Source: Pseudomonadota bacterium (GTDB lineage: Bacteria > Pseudomonadota > Gammaproteobacteria > UBA1113). From it: a DNA stretch of 64,000 bases. The stretch covers positions 1-64,000 of the forward strand of contig JAJYCX010000006.1 in NCBI GenBank assembly GCA_021778015.1, given 5' to 3'. Under the pieces are notes generated by a model. It searched no databases. It had not been told where the DNA came from and was given only the letters and a program-made list of their open reading frames with translations. Shown piece after piece: positions 1-7,802 of the stretch; the stretch's first letter is position 1; the number at the start of each line of letters is the position of its first letter. The position numbers and the translations under genes were made by a program.

Positions 1-142
1 ATGCACTATCCCATTAGTCCTATCTTATTGATCCAAAATGGTTTTTTCTCAAAATATTTTTTTATCTCTGCAATTTATGCGTCTATCCCCCAGTAAATTA
101 TACGTAGGTAGGTGTAATAAGCTGTAGATTGGGAGAAAGGTA

Positions 143-171
143 TTGACTTACCGTATGTTTCCTCCTATATT
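143..171 (+). promoter_or_regulatory. Sigma70-type promoter of the LuxR-type gene
   Basis: TTGACT at 143-148 and TATATT at 166-171 are separated by 17 bp. This is a near-consensus sigma70 promoter about 55 bp upstream of the ATG at 226. The rest of positions 1-142 shows no gene. Confidence 0.6.
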
Positions 172-225
172 TAAGGCTAATTTCTACGGATAAAGTAGCA
201 CTGTTCATTACACGGAGAGCATCTG

Positions 226-1089
226 ATGAAAAAAGTGGCCGATATCTCTAAAGAGACCTGTAGCAAAGTTCAAGATATTTGCGCTGAATTTTTCGCTGTT
301 AGTGGTTTAACCTATTTTAATTTTGTCCGCGTCTTTGATGATGGTACAAGAATATGTCTTTCTAACAATTATGAGTGGATGCAATTTGTGTTTTCTCAGG
401 ATCTATCTTATAAAATAATATTTGAGGAAAGAATTCAATACCCTGTTACAACTTACTTGATATGGGATATGGTCCCTACCATTAAAGAAGACCTTCTCAT
501 GCAAACTGCGAGCAAAGATTTTGACATTTGCCATGGCGTAACCTTGATTCTTAAACACGATGGTTATGTTGATTTTGCTTATTATGCAACATCTTCTGAC
601 AATGAAGAGATTAATATTTTTTACATCAACAATTTTCATGTTCTTAATATATTTCTATTATACTTTATAGAAAAGGCTCAGCCATTGATTCTTGAAGCGG
701 AGCGTCATCGATTTAAAATTGAAGGCCGCACTTTAACTTGGGATAATCAAAATGTAGAGAATATGTCGCCTATCAGAGCGTATGTAGAATCCATGTCAGA
801 GCAAATATCACCGACTGATTCATTAAAAATAAAACGCTACTATCTATCAGGAAATATAAAAAATACTTATCTATCGAAGCGAGAAGCAGAATGTCTTGCG
901 GACTTATTTGATGGTCTTTCGGCAAAGGAAATTGCACGAAAAAGAAATATATCCGCTAGAACCGTAGAGGTTCACATTGAACACATCAAACTTAAATTAA
1001 AATGCTCAACCAAATCGGAAATGATTAATAAAGCAAAGATTTGTGGGTTTGAGCAAATCTACAAAGCGATAAAGTCTATTAACAAGTAA
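226..1089 (+). CDS. LuxR-family HTH transcriptional regulator
   Basis: 287 aa. The C-terminal part (about residues 217-270) is a LuxR/GerE helix-turn-helix: it opens LSKREAECL, continues GLSAKEIARKRNISARTVEVHI, split here as GLSAKEIARKRN and ISARTVEVHI, and ends in a recognition-helix region. The N-terminal 200 residues may be a sensory domain but I cannot assign it to the acyl-homoserine-lactone, PAS or receiver families; no phospho-acceptor pattern is evident. The start is fixed by GGAG at 214-217, 8 bp before ATG. No LuxI-type synthase is in the window, so if it senses a diffusible signal it is a solo receptor. It stands alone, followed by an unrelated methyltransferase. Confidence 0.8.
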   Translation: MKKVADISKETCSKVQDICAEFFAVSGLTYFNFVRVFDDGTRICLSNNYEWMQFVFSQDLSYKIIFEERIQYPVTTYLIWDMVPTIKEDLLMQTASKDFDICHGVTLILKHDGYVDFAYYATSSDNEEINIFYINNFHVLNIFLLYFIEKAQPLILEAERHRFKIEGRTLTWDNQNVENMSPIRAYVESMSEQISPTDSLKIKRYYLSGNIKNTYLSKREAECLADLFDGLSAKEIARKRNISARTVEVHIEHIKLKLKCSTKSEMINKAKICGFEQIYKAIKSINK

Positions 1090-1185
1090 ACGCTCGATTC
1101 AGCGAAAAACAACAGCATCCTACCTTCGCTAATTTGACAGTCTTTCAATGCTGTGCAACAATTGCTAGCTATAAAATAAAGTCAT

Positions 1186-1992
1186 ATGGATAGTTTAAAG
1201 ATAATGGTTATTTCATTGAACAAAAGCAAGGTAGGTCAATATACTGTTTATCACCGCAAAGAAAGTGAATTTGTGCGCAATTATGATGAATTGTTCGTTC
1301 GTCATCTCTATAAACTACCGCCGACAAACGAAAAAGTTACAATCATTGATGCTGGCGCACACATAGGGATGTCAACCTTGTATATAAAAATGCTGTGCCC
1401 AAACGCCAAGGTAATTTGTTTTGAACCAAATCCATATACTTTTGATATTCTGAAAAAAAATATACAAGAAAACGGTTTAAAAGATATTATTTTAGTAAAT
1501 AAAGCTTTATCTGATCATGTTGGTCAAGCAACGCTTTTTGGTGAATTAAACGGAATTACTGCGGACACAAGGGGTAATTCAATCATCGCTGATTGGGGTA
1601 TACGTGCTAACACGGAAGAGCTGGCAGTCGCTACCACAAAACTTTCTGAATATATAACAGAAGATATCTATTTTTTAAAAATGGACTTAGAAGGTGCTGA
1701 AACAATTATAATTCCTGAGATTGGCGATAGAATAAAAAAAATAAACTACGCAGTCATAGATTTACACGCCGTAGGAGCACAGGGTGAAGAAGAGTTAGAT
1801 CGTTTAGTGAGAAAAATTGAAGTTACTCATGCCGTAGAAATAGTAGATAAAGATGTTAATGTTTCTATTCCAGGCAGATGGCATGACTGGTTAGTAAAAA
1901 GCAAACCAATAATGAAAGTTTTGTATGCGCAAAGACTTATAGATCGAAATGAAAAGGAGCTTGTTGTTAACATGGCGCAAAAAGGGCTATGA
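1186..1992 (+). CDS. FkbM-family SAM-dependent methyltransferase
   Basis: 268 aa. The SAM-binding core starts with the glycine-rich motif DAGAHIG at about residues 56-62, followed by an acidic strand end (VICFEPNPYT). The later FLKMDLEGAE is the characteristic FkbM motif. Family members O-methylate sugars or small molecules, often in glycan or polyketide clusters. No glycan genes flank it, so the substrate is unknown. The ATG at 1186 has no good Shine-Dalgarno sequence. The A/T-rich composition resembles the LuxR-type neighbour more than the ribosomal operon downstream. Confidence 0.8.
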   Translation: MDSLKIMVISLNKSKVGQYTVYHRKESEFVRNYDELFVRHLYKLPPTNEKVTIIDAGAHIGMSTLYIKMLCPNAKVICFEPNPYTFDILKKNIQENGLKDIILVNKALSDHVGQATLFGELNGITADTRGNSIIADWGIRANTEELAVATTKLSEYITEDIYFLKMDLEGAETIIIPEIGDRIKKINYAVIDLHAVGAQGEEELDRLVRKIEVTHAVEIVDKDVNVSIPGRWHDWLVKSKPIMKVLYAQRLIDRNEKELVVNMAQKGL

Positions 1993-2058
1993 ATGTATTA
2001 AAAAGAAATGGGAATTAAAATAGAAGATAATTATAGCTATTATATAGTGTATTTCAGA

Positions 2059-2080
2059 AGGGCGGTTTATTTGCCGCCCT
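2059..2080 (-). terminator. Hairpin ending the rpsP-rplS operon
   Basis: AGGGCGG (2059-2065) pairs with CCGCCCT (2074-2080) around an 8-nt loop, 20 bp past the rplS stop. Read on the minus strand it is followed by TTCTGAAAT, a weak T-tract, so termination is likely but may be inefficient. Confidence 0.6.
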
Positions 2081-2100
2081 ATAGATTAATGCCAGAAGAT

Positions 2101-2475
2101 CTATTCTTCAGCTTTCTTCTTCTTAGGCATTAATTTTTCTTTAATACGCGCTGCACGGCCTGTTAAGCCACGTAGATAATATAATTTAGAACGACGTACA
2201 TCACCACGACGCACTACTTCGATGCTAGCCAGGGCTGGGCTGTACGTTAAGAAAACGCGTTCTACGCCTTCACCATGAGAAATTTTTCTTACTGTAAATG
2301 CGGAATTTAAGCCACGATTACGCTTAGCAATAATGACGCCTTCAAACGCTTGTATACGTTCGTTGGTGCCTTCTTTAACTTTAACGTTGACGATGACTGT
2401 ATCGCCAGGATTAAATTCTGGAATTTTCTTGCCTTCCATTTGTTGCGCTTCGATCTGTTGAATTAGTTTACTCAT
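2101..2475 (-). CDS. rplS: 50S ribosomal protein L19
   Basis: 124 aa, normal length for bL19, a large-subunit protein at the 30S/50S interface. The family core is clear: [14 protein letters not shown], then [20 protein letters not shown] (read as two adjacent blocks) and the basic [17 protein letters not shown] near the C-terminus. An upstream in-frame ATG at 2484 adds MTR, but AGGAG abuts that codon and sits about 8 bp from the ATG at 2475, so I chose 2475. Last gene of the rpsP-rimM-trmD-rplS operon. Confidence 0.96.
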   Translation of the reverse strand: MSKLIQQIEAQQMEGKKIPEFNPGDTVIVNVKVKEGTNERIQAFEGVIIAKRNRGLNSAFTVRKISHGEGVERVFLTYSPALASIEVVRRGDVRRSKLYYLRGLTGRAARIKEKLMPKKKKAEE

Positions 2476-2493
2476 TCTAGTCATCTCCTCTGG

Positions 2494-3231
2494 TTACTCT
2501 TTAGTTAGCTCAGCTAACATCTTCTTTTCTTCGGCGCTTAATTGCGCTGATTCTAATAAATCGGGTCGTTTTGCCAGTGTACGCTGTAAAGCCATGCGGC
2601 TACGCCAGCGAGCAATCGCTTGATGATCTCCCGATAACAATACTTCGGGCACTCTAGCCCCTTCATCATTTTCCGGTCGCGTGTATTGTGGATATTCCAA
2701 CAAACCGCGGCTAAATGAATCTTCATCAGCCGAGGTGTTATCTCCCAAGGCTCCCGGTAGCAATCTGACCATGGCATCGATCACCGCCATAGCGGCAAAC
2801 TCGCCACCGCTTAATACATAATCGCCTATAGAACATTCTTCATCCACTAGGCTCTCAATGAGTCGCTCGTCTATACCTTCATAGCGACCACACAATAAAA
2901 CTAAATTATGCGTGGTTAATTTTTCTTTTAACCGTACTACGCCAGGTTGTGTCAACAATGTACCTTGCGGGCTTAAATAGACCACCCACAGAGGCTTATC
3001 GCGTTCAGCCTGAATATGGAGTATAGCTTTACGCAACGGTTTTGCCATCATCACCATTCCCGGGCCACCGCCATAGGGTTTATCGTCCACCGTGCGATGT
3101 TTATCCTCGCTGTAATCGCGCACATCCCAGCAGGTGATATGCAACAGACCGTTTTTTACAGCGCGGCCTAAGACCCCATACTGCAGCGCTTTAAACATTT
3201 CCGGTATAACGCTGACGATATCAATATTCAC
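2494..3231 (-). CDS. trmD: tRNA (guanine-N1-)-methyltransferase
   Basis: 245 aa, SPOUT-class enzyme that methylates G37 of tRNAs using SAM, preventing +1 frameshifting. Diagnostic segments are [27 protein letters not shown] and the trefoil-knot SAM pocket [11 protein letters not shown]. The start codon is GTG, abutting the TAA of rimM with no spacer, so translation is probably coupled. Standard position between rimM and rplS. Confidence 0.97.
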   Translation of the reverse strand: MNIDIVSVIPEMFKALQYGVLGRAVKNGLLHITCWDVRDYSEDKHRTVDDKPYGGGPGMVMMAKPLRKAILHIQAERDKPLWVVYLSPQGTLLTQPGVVRLKEKLTTHNLVLLCGRYEGIDERLIESLVDEECSIGDYVLSGGEFAAMAVIDAMVRLLPGALGDNTSADEDSFSRGLLEYPQYTRPENDEGARVPEVLLSGDHQAIARWRSRMALQRTLAKRPDLLESAQLSAEEKKMLAELTKE

Positions 3232-3753
3232 TTAAAAATCCGCGTCCCAATCAACAATTATTTGTTGTAGGGCTTTGTCTACCGATTTTAAAAAACGATC
3301 TTTAATCAATGGGATTAAATATTCTTTTTCACCCGCAATCACTAATAATTCATGGGCGCCACTATCGACAAACCCCATCACTTTGCCTAGCAGTATGCCT
3401 TCTACATTGATGGCGCTAAAGCCGACAATATCGCTTATATAAAATTCATCTTCTGCCAGTGGCGGAAAATCGCTACGCGCAACGGCTATATCAACACTGG
3501 TTAAAAAGCGTACGGCTTCGGGGCTGTCATAGCCCACTAAATGTACAACCCAACCTTTGCCATGTCTAGCGTAGTCATCATGCTTAATGAGTGACCAACT
3601 GTCGCGCTCTGGGCTATACCAATTGGTATAATCCAGTAAGTTTTCTTCTGGCTCGGTAAAGGACTGTACTTTAATCCAACCCTTGACGCCAAAAGGCGAA
3701 CCAAAGCGGCCAATGACTATTTTTTGTTCTGTATCCGCTGGGTTCATGGTCAT
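3232..3753 (-). CDS. rimM: 16S rRNA processing / 30S maturation factor RimM
   Basis: 173 aa, normal length. The N-terminal RimM beta-barrel begins KIVIGRFGSPFGVKGWIKV, and the C-terminal PRC-barrel carries the ELLVIAGEKEYLIPLIKD-type segment. RimM binds S19 and assists assembly of the 30S head. The ATG at 3753 lies 2 bp after the rpsP stop; an ATG two codons later (3747) is equally possible. No clear Shine-Dalgarno sequence, consistent with coupling to rpsP. Confidence 0.96.
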   Translation of the reverse strand: MTMNPADTEQKIVIGRFGSPFGVKGWIKVQSFTEPEENLLDYTNWYSPERDSWSLIKHDDYARHGKGWVVHLVGYDSPEAVRFLTSVDIAVARSDFPPLAEDEFYISDIVGFSAINVEGILLGKVMGFVDSGAHELLVIAGEKEYLIPLIKDRFLKSVDKALQQIIVDWDADF

Positions 3754-3755
3754 TA

Positions 3756-4034
3756 TTAAGCAGCAACAGCAGCCTTAATCTCTTGGTTATTGTTTTTAGC
3801 ATATTCTTTAACCAATGATTTGACGCGATCGCTCATTTGTGCACCAGTAGCCAGCCATTTTGTTAAAATAGCGGTGTCTAGGCGCAAGCGGATTTCTTGT
3901 CCACGAGCTATTGGGTTAAAAATGCCTACTCTTTCAATAAGGCGACCATCACGCGGACAACGGCTGTCAGCAACAACGATGTGATAAAAAGGGCGTTTTT
4001 TAGCGCCACCTCTGGACAAACGGATAACAACCAT
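3756..4034 (-). CDS. rpsP: 30S ribosomal protein S16
   Basis: 92 aa. The bS16 signature is at the N-terminus ([20 protein letters not shown], then [10 protein letters not shown] and IERVGIFNP). First gene of the operon. In many gammaproteobacteria ffh lies just upstream; here that place is taken by an unrelated putative effector gene on the same strand. Confidence 0.97.
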   Translation of the reverse strand: MVVIRLSRGGAKKRPFYHIVVADSRCPRDGRLIERVGIFNPIARGQEIRLRLDTAILTKWLATGAQMSDRVKSLVKEYAKNNNQEIKAAVAA

Positions 4035-4052
4035 ACTGTTAAAAACCTCTAT

Positions 4053-4080
4053 AGTATAAAATAGTGGGGTATTCTAGCAA
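4053..4080 (-). promoter_or_regulatory. rpsP: Promoter of the rpsP-rimM-trmD-rplS operon
   Basis: On the minus strand TTGCTA (4080-4075) and TATACT (4058-4053) are 16 bp apart, just upstream of the rpsP ATG. AGAGG lies between the -10 box and the start codon. Confidence 0.5.
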
Positions 4081-4086
4081 AATACG

Positions 4087-5562
4087 CTAGCGGATGGAAG
4101 GGGGGGTAGAACTATCTTTTGAGCCCGCGTCTAAGGGTAAAATAGAACGGGAATCGCCCCTGAATTCCAGCTTAGGCTGATAAAATGCACTAAGTGATCG
4201 AATAGACTGACTTTTTCTAGACCTTTTTGCCGATGGGCATTTGGATTGCGAGTTTTCTTTGCTATTTGTTTGTTCTGTCTTTGGCATGTTTTCAGGTTGC
4301 GGCAATACAGGAGATTGTACAGAACCCATTGCTGCGATAGAGTTTCTACGTGTACGTTTTGCGACCGGCTCATTTATTGACGATTGAGAAGCAGGTAAAA
4401 TACTTTCTTGATTTTTTTGAACTGTAGTAAAAAAATCCGTAATTTTATGATCAGGCTTTGAAGCATTAGGTGTCTTGAAATCTTTTTGTTTAACTGGAAG
4501 AGGTTTCTGAGCATTTTCAGACTGAAAATAAGATTCAATGGTAGTTTCACGTTTACGTTTTTTATTGGGTGCAGATGTAGCAGGACTCTTTTCTGGATTG
4601 CCGGATTCTTTTGCTAATATAGCCTTCTGGCAGTTCACCATCAACTGTTTAGTCAATTCCATTTCATCTACTGAAGGGCGGGTATCCAGATCGGCATCTA
4701 TAGGAGGGGTCTTAAATATTAAGCCATTACTGGTTTTGTAAATCATTTCTATGGAATCGGCATGATGTGTAAATAATTTGCTACCCGGTTTTTGTCGCAA
4801 AGTCGCTATAGCAGTATTATCTACATAGTCACAGAGCTTTTCTTCAATCAATGCTGCTGCGCCAGCATCAGGTCCCATCATCTTTGAATTGGCCGGTTCG
4901 CTGGCTATAACAATGTTGGGAAGATTTTCTTCACCGCCCGCTGAATGAGCGACTAAATGAAGCTTTTCATTGCGAGGTAAAAAATCGTCTTCACCAGAAG
5001 GATTTTTTGTATTGGTATTCCACATATGAGTGAAAATATCTGCGGATAAACGCAACTCATTTTTAAATTGACGGGGAGTTTCTGCCGCCTTTTTGATGTC
5101 ATCTAAAAAGATGCGCTTTTCAGATTTTTTTACGCTAGAGCGTGTCAAAGGCATGCGATTCGCACGGCGCATTTCTGCTAGAGAAATTTCACGTACTAGA
5201 TCTAGACGTCTACGTGTGGGATGTTTATACGGAGACGGGTTATTCGCTTCCATCTGTATACGTATAGGCGAACTGTTTTCACCTTGTTGTATCGTCATGA
5301 ATGGTGCTCGGCTACACGCTGGAGGTGTTTTTTGGCCGTTCAGGATTTCTGGTATTTGCTCATTAGGGAGTCCAATTTCATTTTTCAATTTCTGAGCAGA
5401 ACTCGGACTAACCAATAGTTTTGTCTCACGGTGTGCAAGCCTATTCCAACGAGTTGACCCGCCTCTGGGTGGTTTCTTAGGCGTTTGTAGACCCAAAACA
5501 CTCTGTTTTATACGGTCCTTTTTCTGTACCTGCTTCCCTGCCTCATCTGATTGATGTGACAT
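4087..5562 (-). CDS. Putative nucleus-directed effector: HNH-like domain, NLS-like clusters, PIP-box-like motifs
   Basis: 491 aa, highly charged, no signal peptide or membrane segment; I do not recognise the whole protein. Residues 202-229 (HLVAHSAGG...NIVIASEPANSK) follow the HNH pattern H-x-x-x-x-S-x-GG...N-hydrophobic...N-x-K. The last third is low-complexity and Ser/Pro/Lys-rich. It has basic clusters KKRKR (334-338), KRTRR (402-406) and KRSRK (446-450). It also has three motifs of the form x-x-x-[IL]-x-x-[FY]-[FY]: ETTIESYF (339-346), DHKITDFF (371-378) and IRSLSAFY (454-461). These resemble eukaryotic PCNA-interacting (PIP) boxes next to nuclear localisation signals. The usual Gln at position 1 is missing, as in some degenerate PIP motifs. 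It has its own promoter. A role in the host nucleus is inference. Confidence 0.7.
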   Translation of the reverse strand: MSHQSDEAGKQVQKKDRIKQSVLGLQTPKKPPRGGSTRWNRLAHRETKLLVSPSSAQKLKNEIGLPNEQIPEILNGQKTPPACSRAPFMTIQQGENSSPIRIQMEANNPSPYKHPTRRRLDLVREISLAEMRRANRMPLTRSSVKKSEKRIFLDDIKKAAETPRQFKNELRLSADIFTHMWNTNTKNPSGEDDFLPRNEKLHLVAHSAGGEENLPNIVIASEPANSKMMGPDAGAAALIEEKLCDYVDNTAIATLRQKPGSKLFTHHADSIEMIYKTSNGLIFKTPPIDADLDTRPSVDEMELTKQLMVNCQKAILAKESGNPEKSPATSAPNKKRKRETTIESYFQSENAQKPLPVKQKDFKTPNASKPDHKITDFFTTVQKNQESILPASQSSINEPVAKRTRRNSIAAMGSVQSPVLPQPENMPKTEQTNSKENSQSKCPSAKRSRKSQSIRSLSAFYQPKLEFRGDSRSILPLDAGSKDSSTPPSIR

Positions 5563-5620
5563 CGTTTACCTTCGTTCGTTATTTTCTAATATTTTTATTG
5601 GGGTATGTACGGGCTTTGAT

Positions 5621-5638
5621 AGCAAGCCAAGGCTTGCT
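5621..5638. repeat. Perfect inverted repeat in the leader of the 4087-5562 gene
   Basis: AGCAAGCC (5621-5628) and GGCTTGCT (5631-5638) form an 8-bp palindrome with a 2-bp centre. It lies between the putative transcription start and the ATG at 5562, so it could be an operator or a leader hairpin. Confidence 0.45.
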
Positions 5639-5686
5639 TTGAGAAAGGAGAAAATAGCGCAGCACCATACCTACCGTTCAGGCGGG

Positions 5687-5715
5687 ATTATACTCTATTT
5701 TCGAGTTTATTTCAA
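5687..5715 (-). promoter_or_regulatory. Sigma70-type promoter of the putative effector gene
   Basis: Minus strand TTGAAA (5715-5710), 17 bp spacer, TATAAT (5692-5687). This is a near-consensus promoter about 125 bp upstream of the ATG at 5562. It indicates transcription independent of parAB. Confidence 0.65.
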
Positions 5716-5721
5716 CCGGTC

Positions 5722-5747
5722 GGTCTTGTTTTTTCTAAAAAAAGACC
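5722..5747 (-). terminator. Terminator-like hairpin after parB
   Basis: GGTCTT (5722-5727) with a following T-run pairs with the A-run and AAGACC ending at 5747, 13 bp past the parB stop. The A/T-rich arms give a stem of about 11 bp with one mismatch. Confidence 0.45.
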
Positions 5748-5759
5748 TTTAAAAGGACA

Positions 5760-6647
5760 TTATTCCACGGTTAAGGCCATGCCCTGTGCTTTTTTTAGCC
5801 ATTCTTCGAGTTGAGCCTTGTTTTTATAAGACAAAATCAATTTGCCGTGACCATTTTTGCCGGGCTTAAGTTGCGCTTTTGTGGCTAAAAGGGCGGAGAA
5901 ATAGGATTGTAAGGCTTGTAATTCTGGGGCTAGCGGAGTGTGTTCTACCGTCGTGGTGATAGGTGCTTTAGCCTCGGCGACTAAAGCTTCCGTTTGCCGT
6001 ACATTTAAACCCTGGGCCATGACTTTCTCAGCTGCTTGTAGCTGTAGTCTGCCGCTTAGTGCCAGCAATACTTTAGCATGCCCTAGTTCTAATTTTTTCT
6101 CTGAAAGCCATTGTTTTACTTGAGGTTCTAGGTTTAATAAACGCAATAGATTGCTAATTTGCGCGCGTGATTTTCCCAGCAAATGGGCCGCATCGTCATG
6201 AGTCAGTTGGCAATCGTCAATGAGGCGCTCAATAGCTAAGGCTTCATCTAGAGGCGATAGATCCTCACGTTGCATATTTTCTATTAAAGCTAAGGCCATG
6301 GTGCTTTGGTCGTCGATTGCTTTGATCACCACTGGCACCTGGCTTAACCCCGCCAATTGTGCCGCACGAAAACGGCGTTCGCCTGCAATGATTTCATAAC
6401 GGTTTTCAGCTATAGGGCGCACAAGTATAGGTTGTAAGATGCCCTGTGTTCTGATCGATGCGGCCAATTCTTCTAAGCTTTCAGCATTCATATCACGTCG
6501 CGGTTGAAATTGTCCGCCTTGAATGACGTCGATGGCTAATTCTTGTAAGTTACTGTGTGTCGTAGCAGCGGGAGCTGTTGTTTTCTCTGCAATTAAAGTA
6601 CTGCTGAGTAAATCGCCTAAACTGCGGCCTAAACGGGATCGTGCCAT
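5760..6647 (-). CDS. parB: Chromosome-partitioning protein ParB
   Basis: About 295 aa. ParB binds parS sites, loads and spreads as a CTP-dependent clamp, and stimulates ParA. The N-terminus MARSRLGRSLGDLLSS is the typical ParA-activating start. The ParB/Srx nuclease-like domain contains QFQPRR and the GERRFRAAQLAGLSQVPV segment, followed by the HTH region (LLGKSRAQISNLLRLL). The reading frame is open 47 codons further upstream, but that stretch is a dispersed repeat. ATG at 6647 is preceded by AGAGGTG. No canonical parS (TGTTTCACGTGAAACA) was seen in the window. Confidence 0.95.
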   Translation of the reverse strand: MARSRLGRSLGDLLSSTLIAEKTTAPAATTHSNLQELAIDVIQGGQFQPRRDMNAESLEELAASIRTQGILQPILVRPIAENRYEIIAGERRFRAAQLAGLSQVPVVIKAIDDQSTMALALIENMQREDLSPLDEALAIERLIDDCQLTHDDAAHLLGKSRAQISNLLRLLNLEPQVKQWLSEKKLELGHAKVLLALSGRLQLQAAEKVMAQGLNVRQTEALVAEAKAPITTTVEHTPLAPELQALQSYFSALLATKAQLKPGKNGHGKLILSYKNKAQLEEWLKKAQGMALTVE

Positions 6648-6674
6648 GGTACACCTCTTATACGGTTGTGGTTT

Positions 6675-6799
6675 GTATACTCTTCGCATTTGATTCTTAG
6701 GCTTTGTTGCCTTCGCCCATCTTGCGCCAGTCATGTAGAGTACTACACTCCTGGCGCTCGAGGACTCGGCGCCTCGCCTAAAAATCAACTGCTATGAGT
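6675..6799. repeat. Repeat family A, long form (copy A1)
   Basis: About 125 bp between parB and parA, running from GTATACTCTTCGC to the inverted end GAGTA. Its minus-strand reading is closely similar to 30350-30480, including the central GGAGTGTAGTACTCTACATG. The outer parts match the short units at 55026-55149. The ends are inverted repeats, as in miniature non-autonomous elements. It overlaps the 3' end of parA. Confidence 0.75.
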
Positions 6800-7588
6800 A
6801 AGTTTATCTTCTATAACGCGACGCAATTTAATGCGCGCTAAAATTTCATCGGCTAAATCCAAATACGCTTTGGCGCCTGGGGATTTAGCATCATAATACA
6901 GCGCGGGCAATCCAAAGCTAGGGGCTTCGGCCAGGCGCACATTACGCGGAATAGTGGTTTTCAACACTTGTTCTGCGAAATGGGTTAATAATTCTTTGGT
7001 GACATCGGCGCTTAAGCGGCTGCGCGGATCGACCATGGTGCGTAAAATGCCTTCAATGTAGAGATCTTTGTTGACCAATTCTTTTAATTCATTGATCGTG
7101 CTGATGAGTCCCGACAAACCTTCCAGCGGATAATATTCGCATTGCAGTGGAATCAAGACGCTGTGTGCTGCGACTAAAGCATTGACGGTCAAAGTATTTA
7201 AAGTAGGCGGGCAATCGATGACGATGTATTCATAGCTATTGCCTATGTTTTTCAAGGCTTTTTGTAGATAATATTCGCGGCCGTCTAATCTTAATAAGGC
7301 CGTTTCGGCGGCGGTGAGTTCTTCGTTAGCAGGCAATAAATCGTAGCCCGTGCGTTCTTGGTAAATAACCACGTCTAAGATATTTTTGTCGTGCATCAAA
7401 ACGTCATAAACGGAGCTTTCTAGCGTGCTTTTGTCGCAACCGCTGCCCGTGCTGGCATTGCCTTGGGGATCTAGATCGATCAATAGCACGCATTTGCGCT
7501 TGACCGCCAATGAAGCGGCTAGATTGACGCTAGTGGTTGTTTTTCCCACACCGCCTTTTTGATTGGCTACCGCGATAATGTGTGGCAC
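6785..7588 (-). CDS. parA: Chromosome-partitioning ATPase ParA (Soj)
   Basis: 267 aa. The deviant Walker A is NQKGGVGKTTTSVNLA, followed by LLIDLDPQGNAS and the Walker B strand YEYIVIDCPPTL. Chromosomal ParA/Soj forms nucleoid gradients with ParB to segregate origins. The start is GTG at 7588 with AGGGG 7 bp upstream. The last codons and stop (KLTHSS then TGA) lie in repeat A1, so the C-terminus has been supplied by a repeat insertion. Location beside rsmG-mnmG is typical of an origin-proximal region. Confidence 0.96.
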   Translation of the reverse strand: MPHIIAVANQKGGVGKTTTSVNLAASLAVKRKCVLLIDLDPQGNASTGSGCDKSTLESSVYDVLMHDKNILDVVIYQERTGYDLLPANEELTAAETALLRLDGREYYLQKALKNIGNSYEYIVIDCPPTLNTLTVNALVAAHSVLIPLQCEYYPLEGLSGLISTINELKELVNKDLYIEGILRTMVDPRSRLSADVTKELLTHFAEQVLKTTIPRNVRLAEAPSFGLPALYYDAKSPGAKAYLDLADEILARIKLRRVIEDKLTHSS

Positions 7589-7705
7589 AGCATTCCCCTA
7601 GTTGACTAAAAAATAAAAGCATAAATAGTTTATTCATACAAAACAATGGCTTATCGCTAACCCTTAAAGGTGACGTAGCTGTTAAACAATTTAGCATATT
7701 TAGCG

Positions 7706-7789
7706 GTTATACAAAAGGGTGTTGCAAATTTCAAGCAAAGCCTTGAAGTTATACAAAATTGAAGCTATACTTCAATTTTGTATAACTTC
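7706..7789. promoter_or_regulatory. Perfect 20-bp inverted repeat plus extra half-site upstream of the ATPase gene
   Basis: GAAGTTATACAAAATTGAAG (7745-7764) and its exact reverse complement (7770-7789) flank the 5-bp centre CTATA. The core GTTATACAAAA occurs again at 7706-7716. The right arm ends just before the ribosome-binding AAGG (7792-7795). It could be an operator or a stable leader hairpin for the gene at 7803, and it also lies upstream of parA on the other strand. Confidence 0.7.
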
Positions 7790-7802
7790 TTAAGGTATAA
7801 TG

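Noticed and set aside
6648..6788. Upstream extension of parB by 47 codons
   Set aside because: The extra sequence is dispersed repeat A1, and ATG 6647 has a proper Shine-Dalgarno sequence and the typical ParB N-terminus.
7589..7799. parS site near parA
   Set aside because: The palindrome here does not match TGTTTCACGTGAAACA, and its position fits an operator or hairpin.
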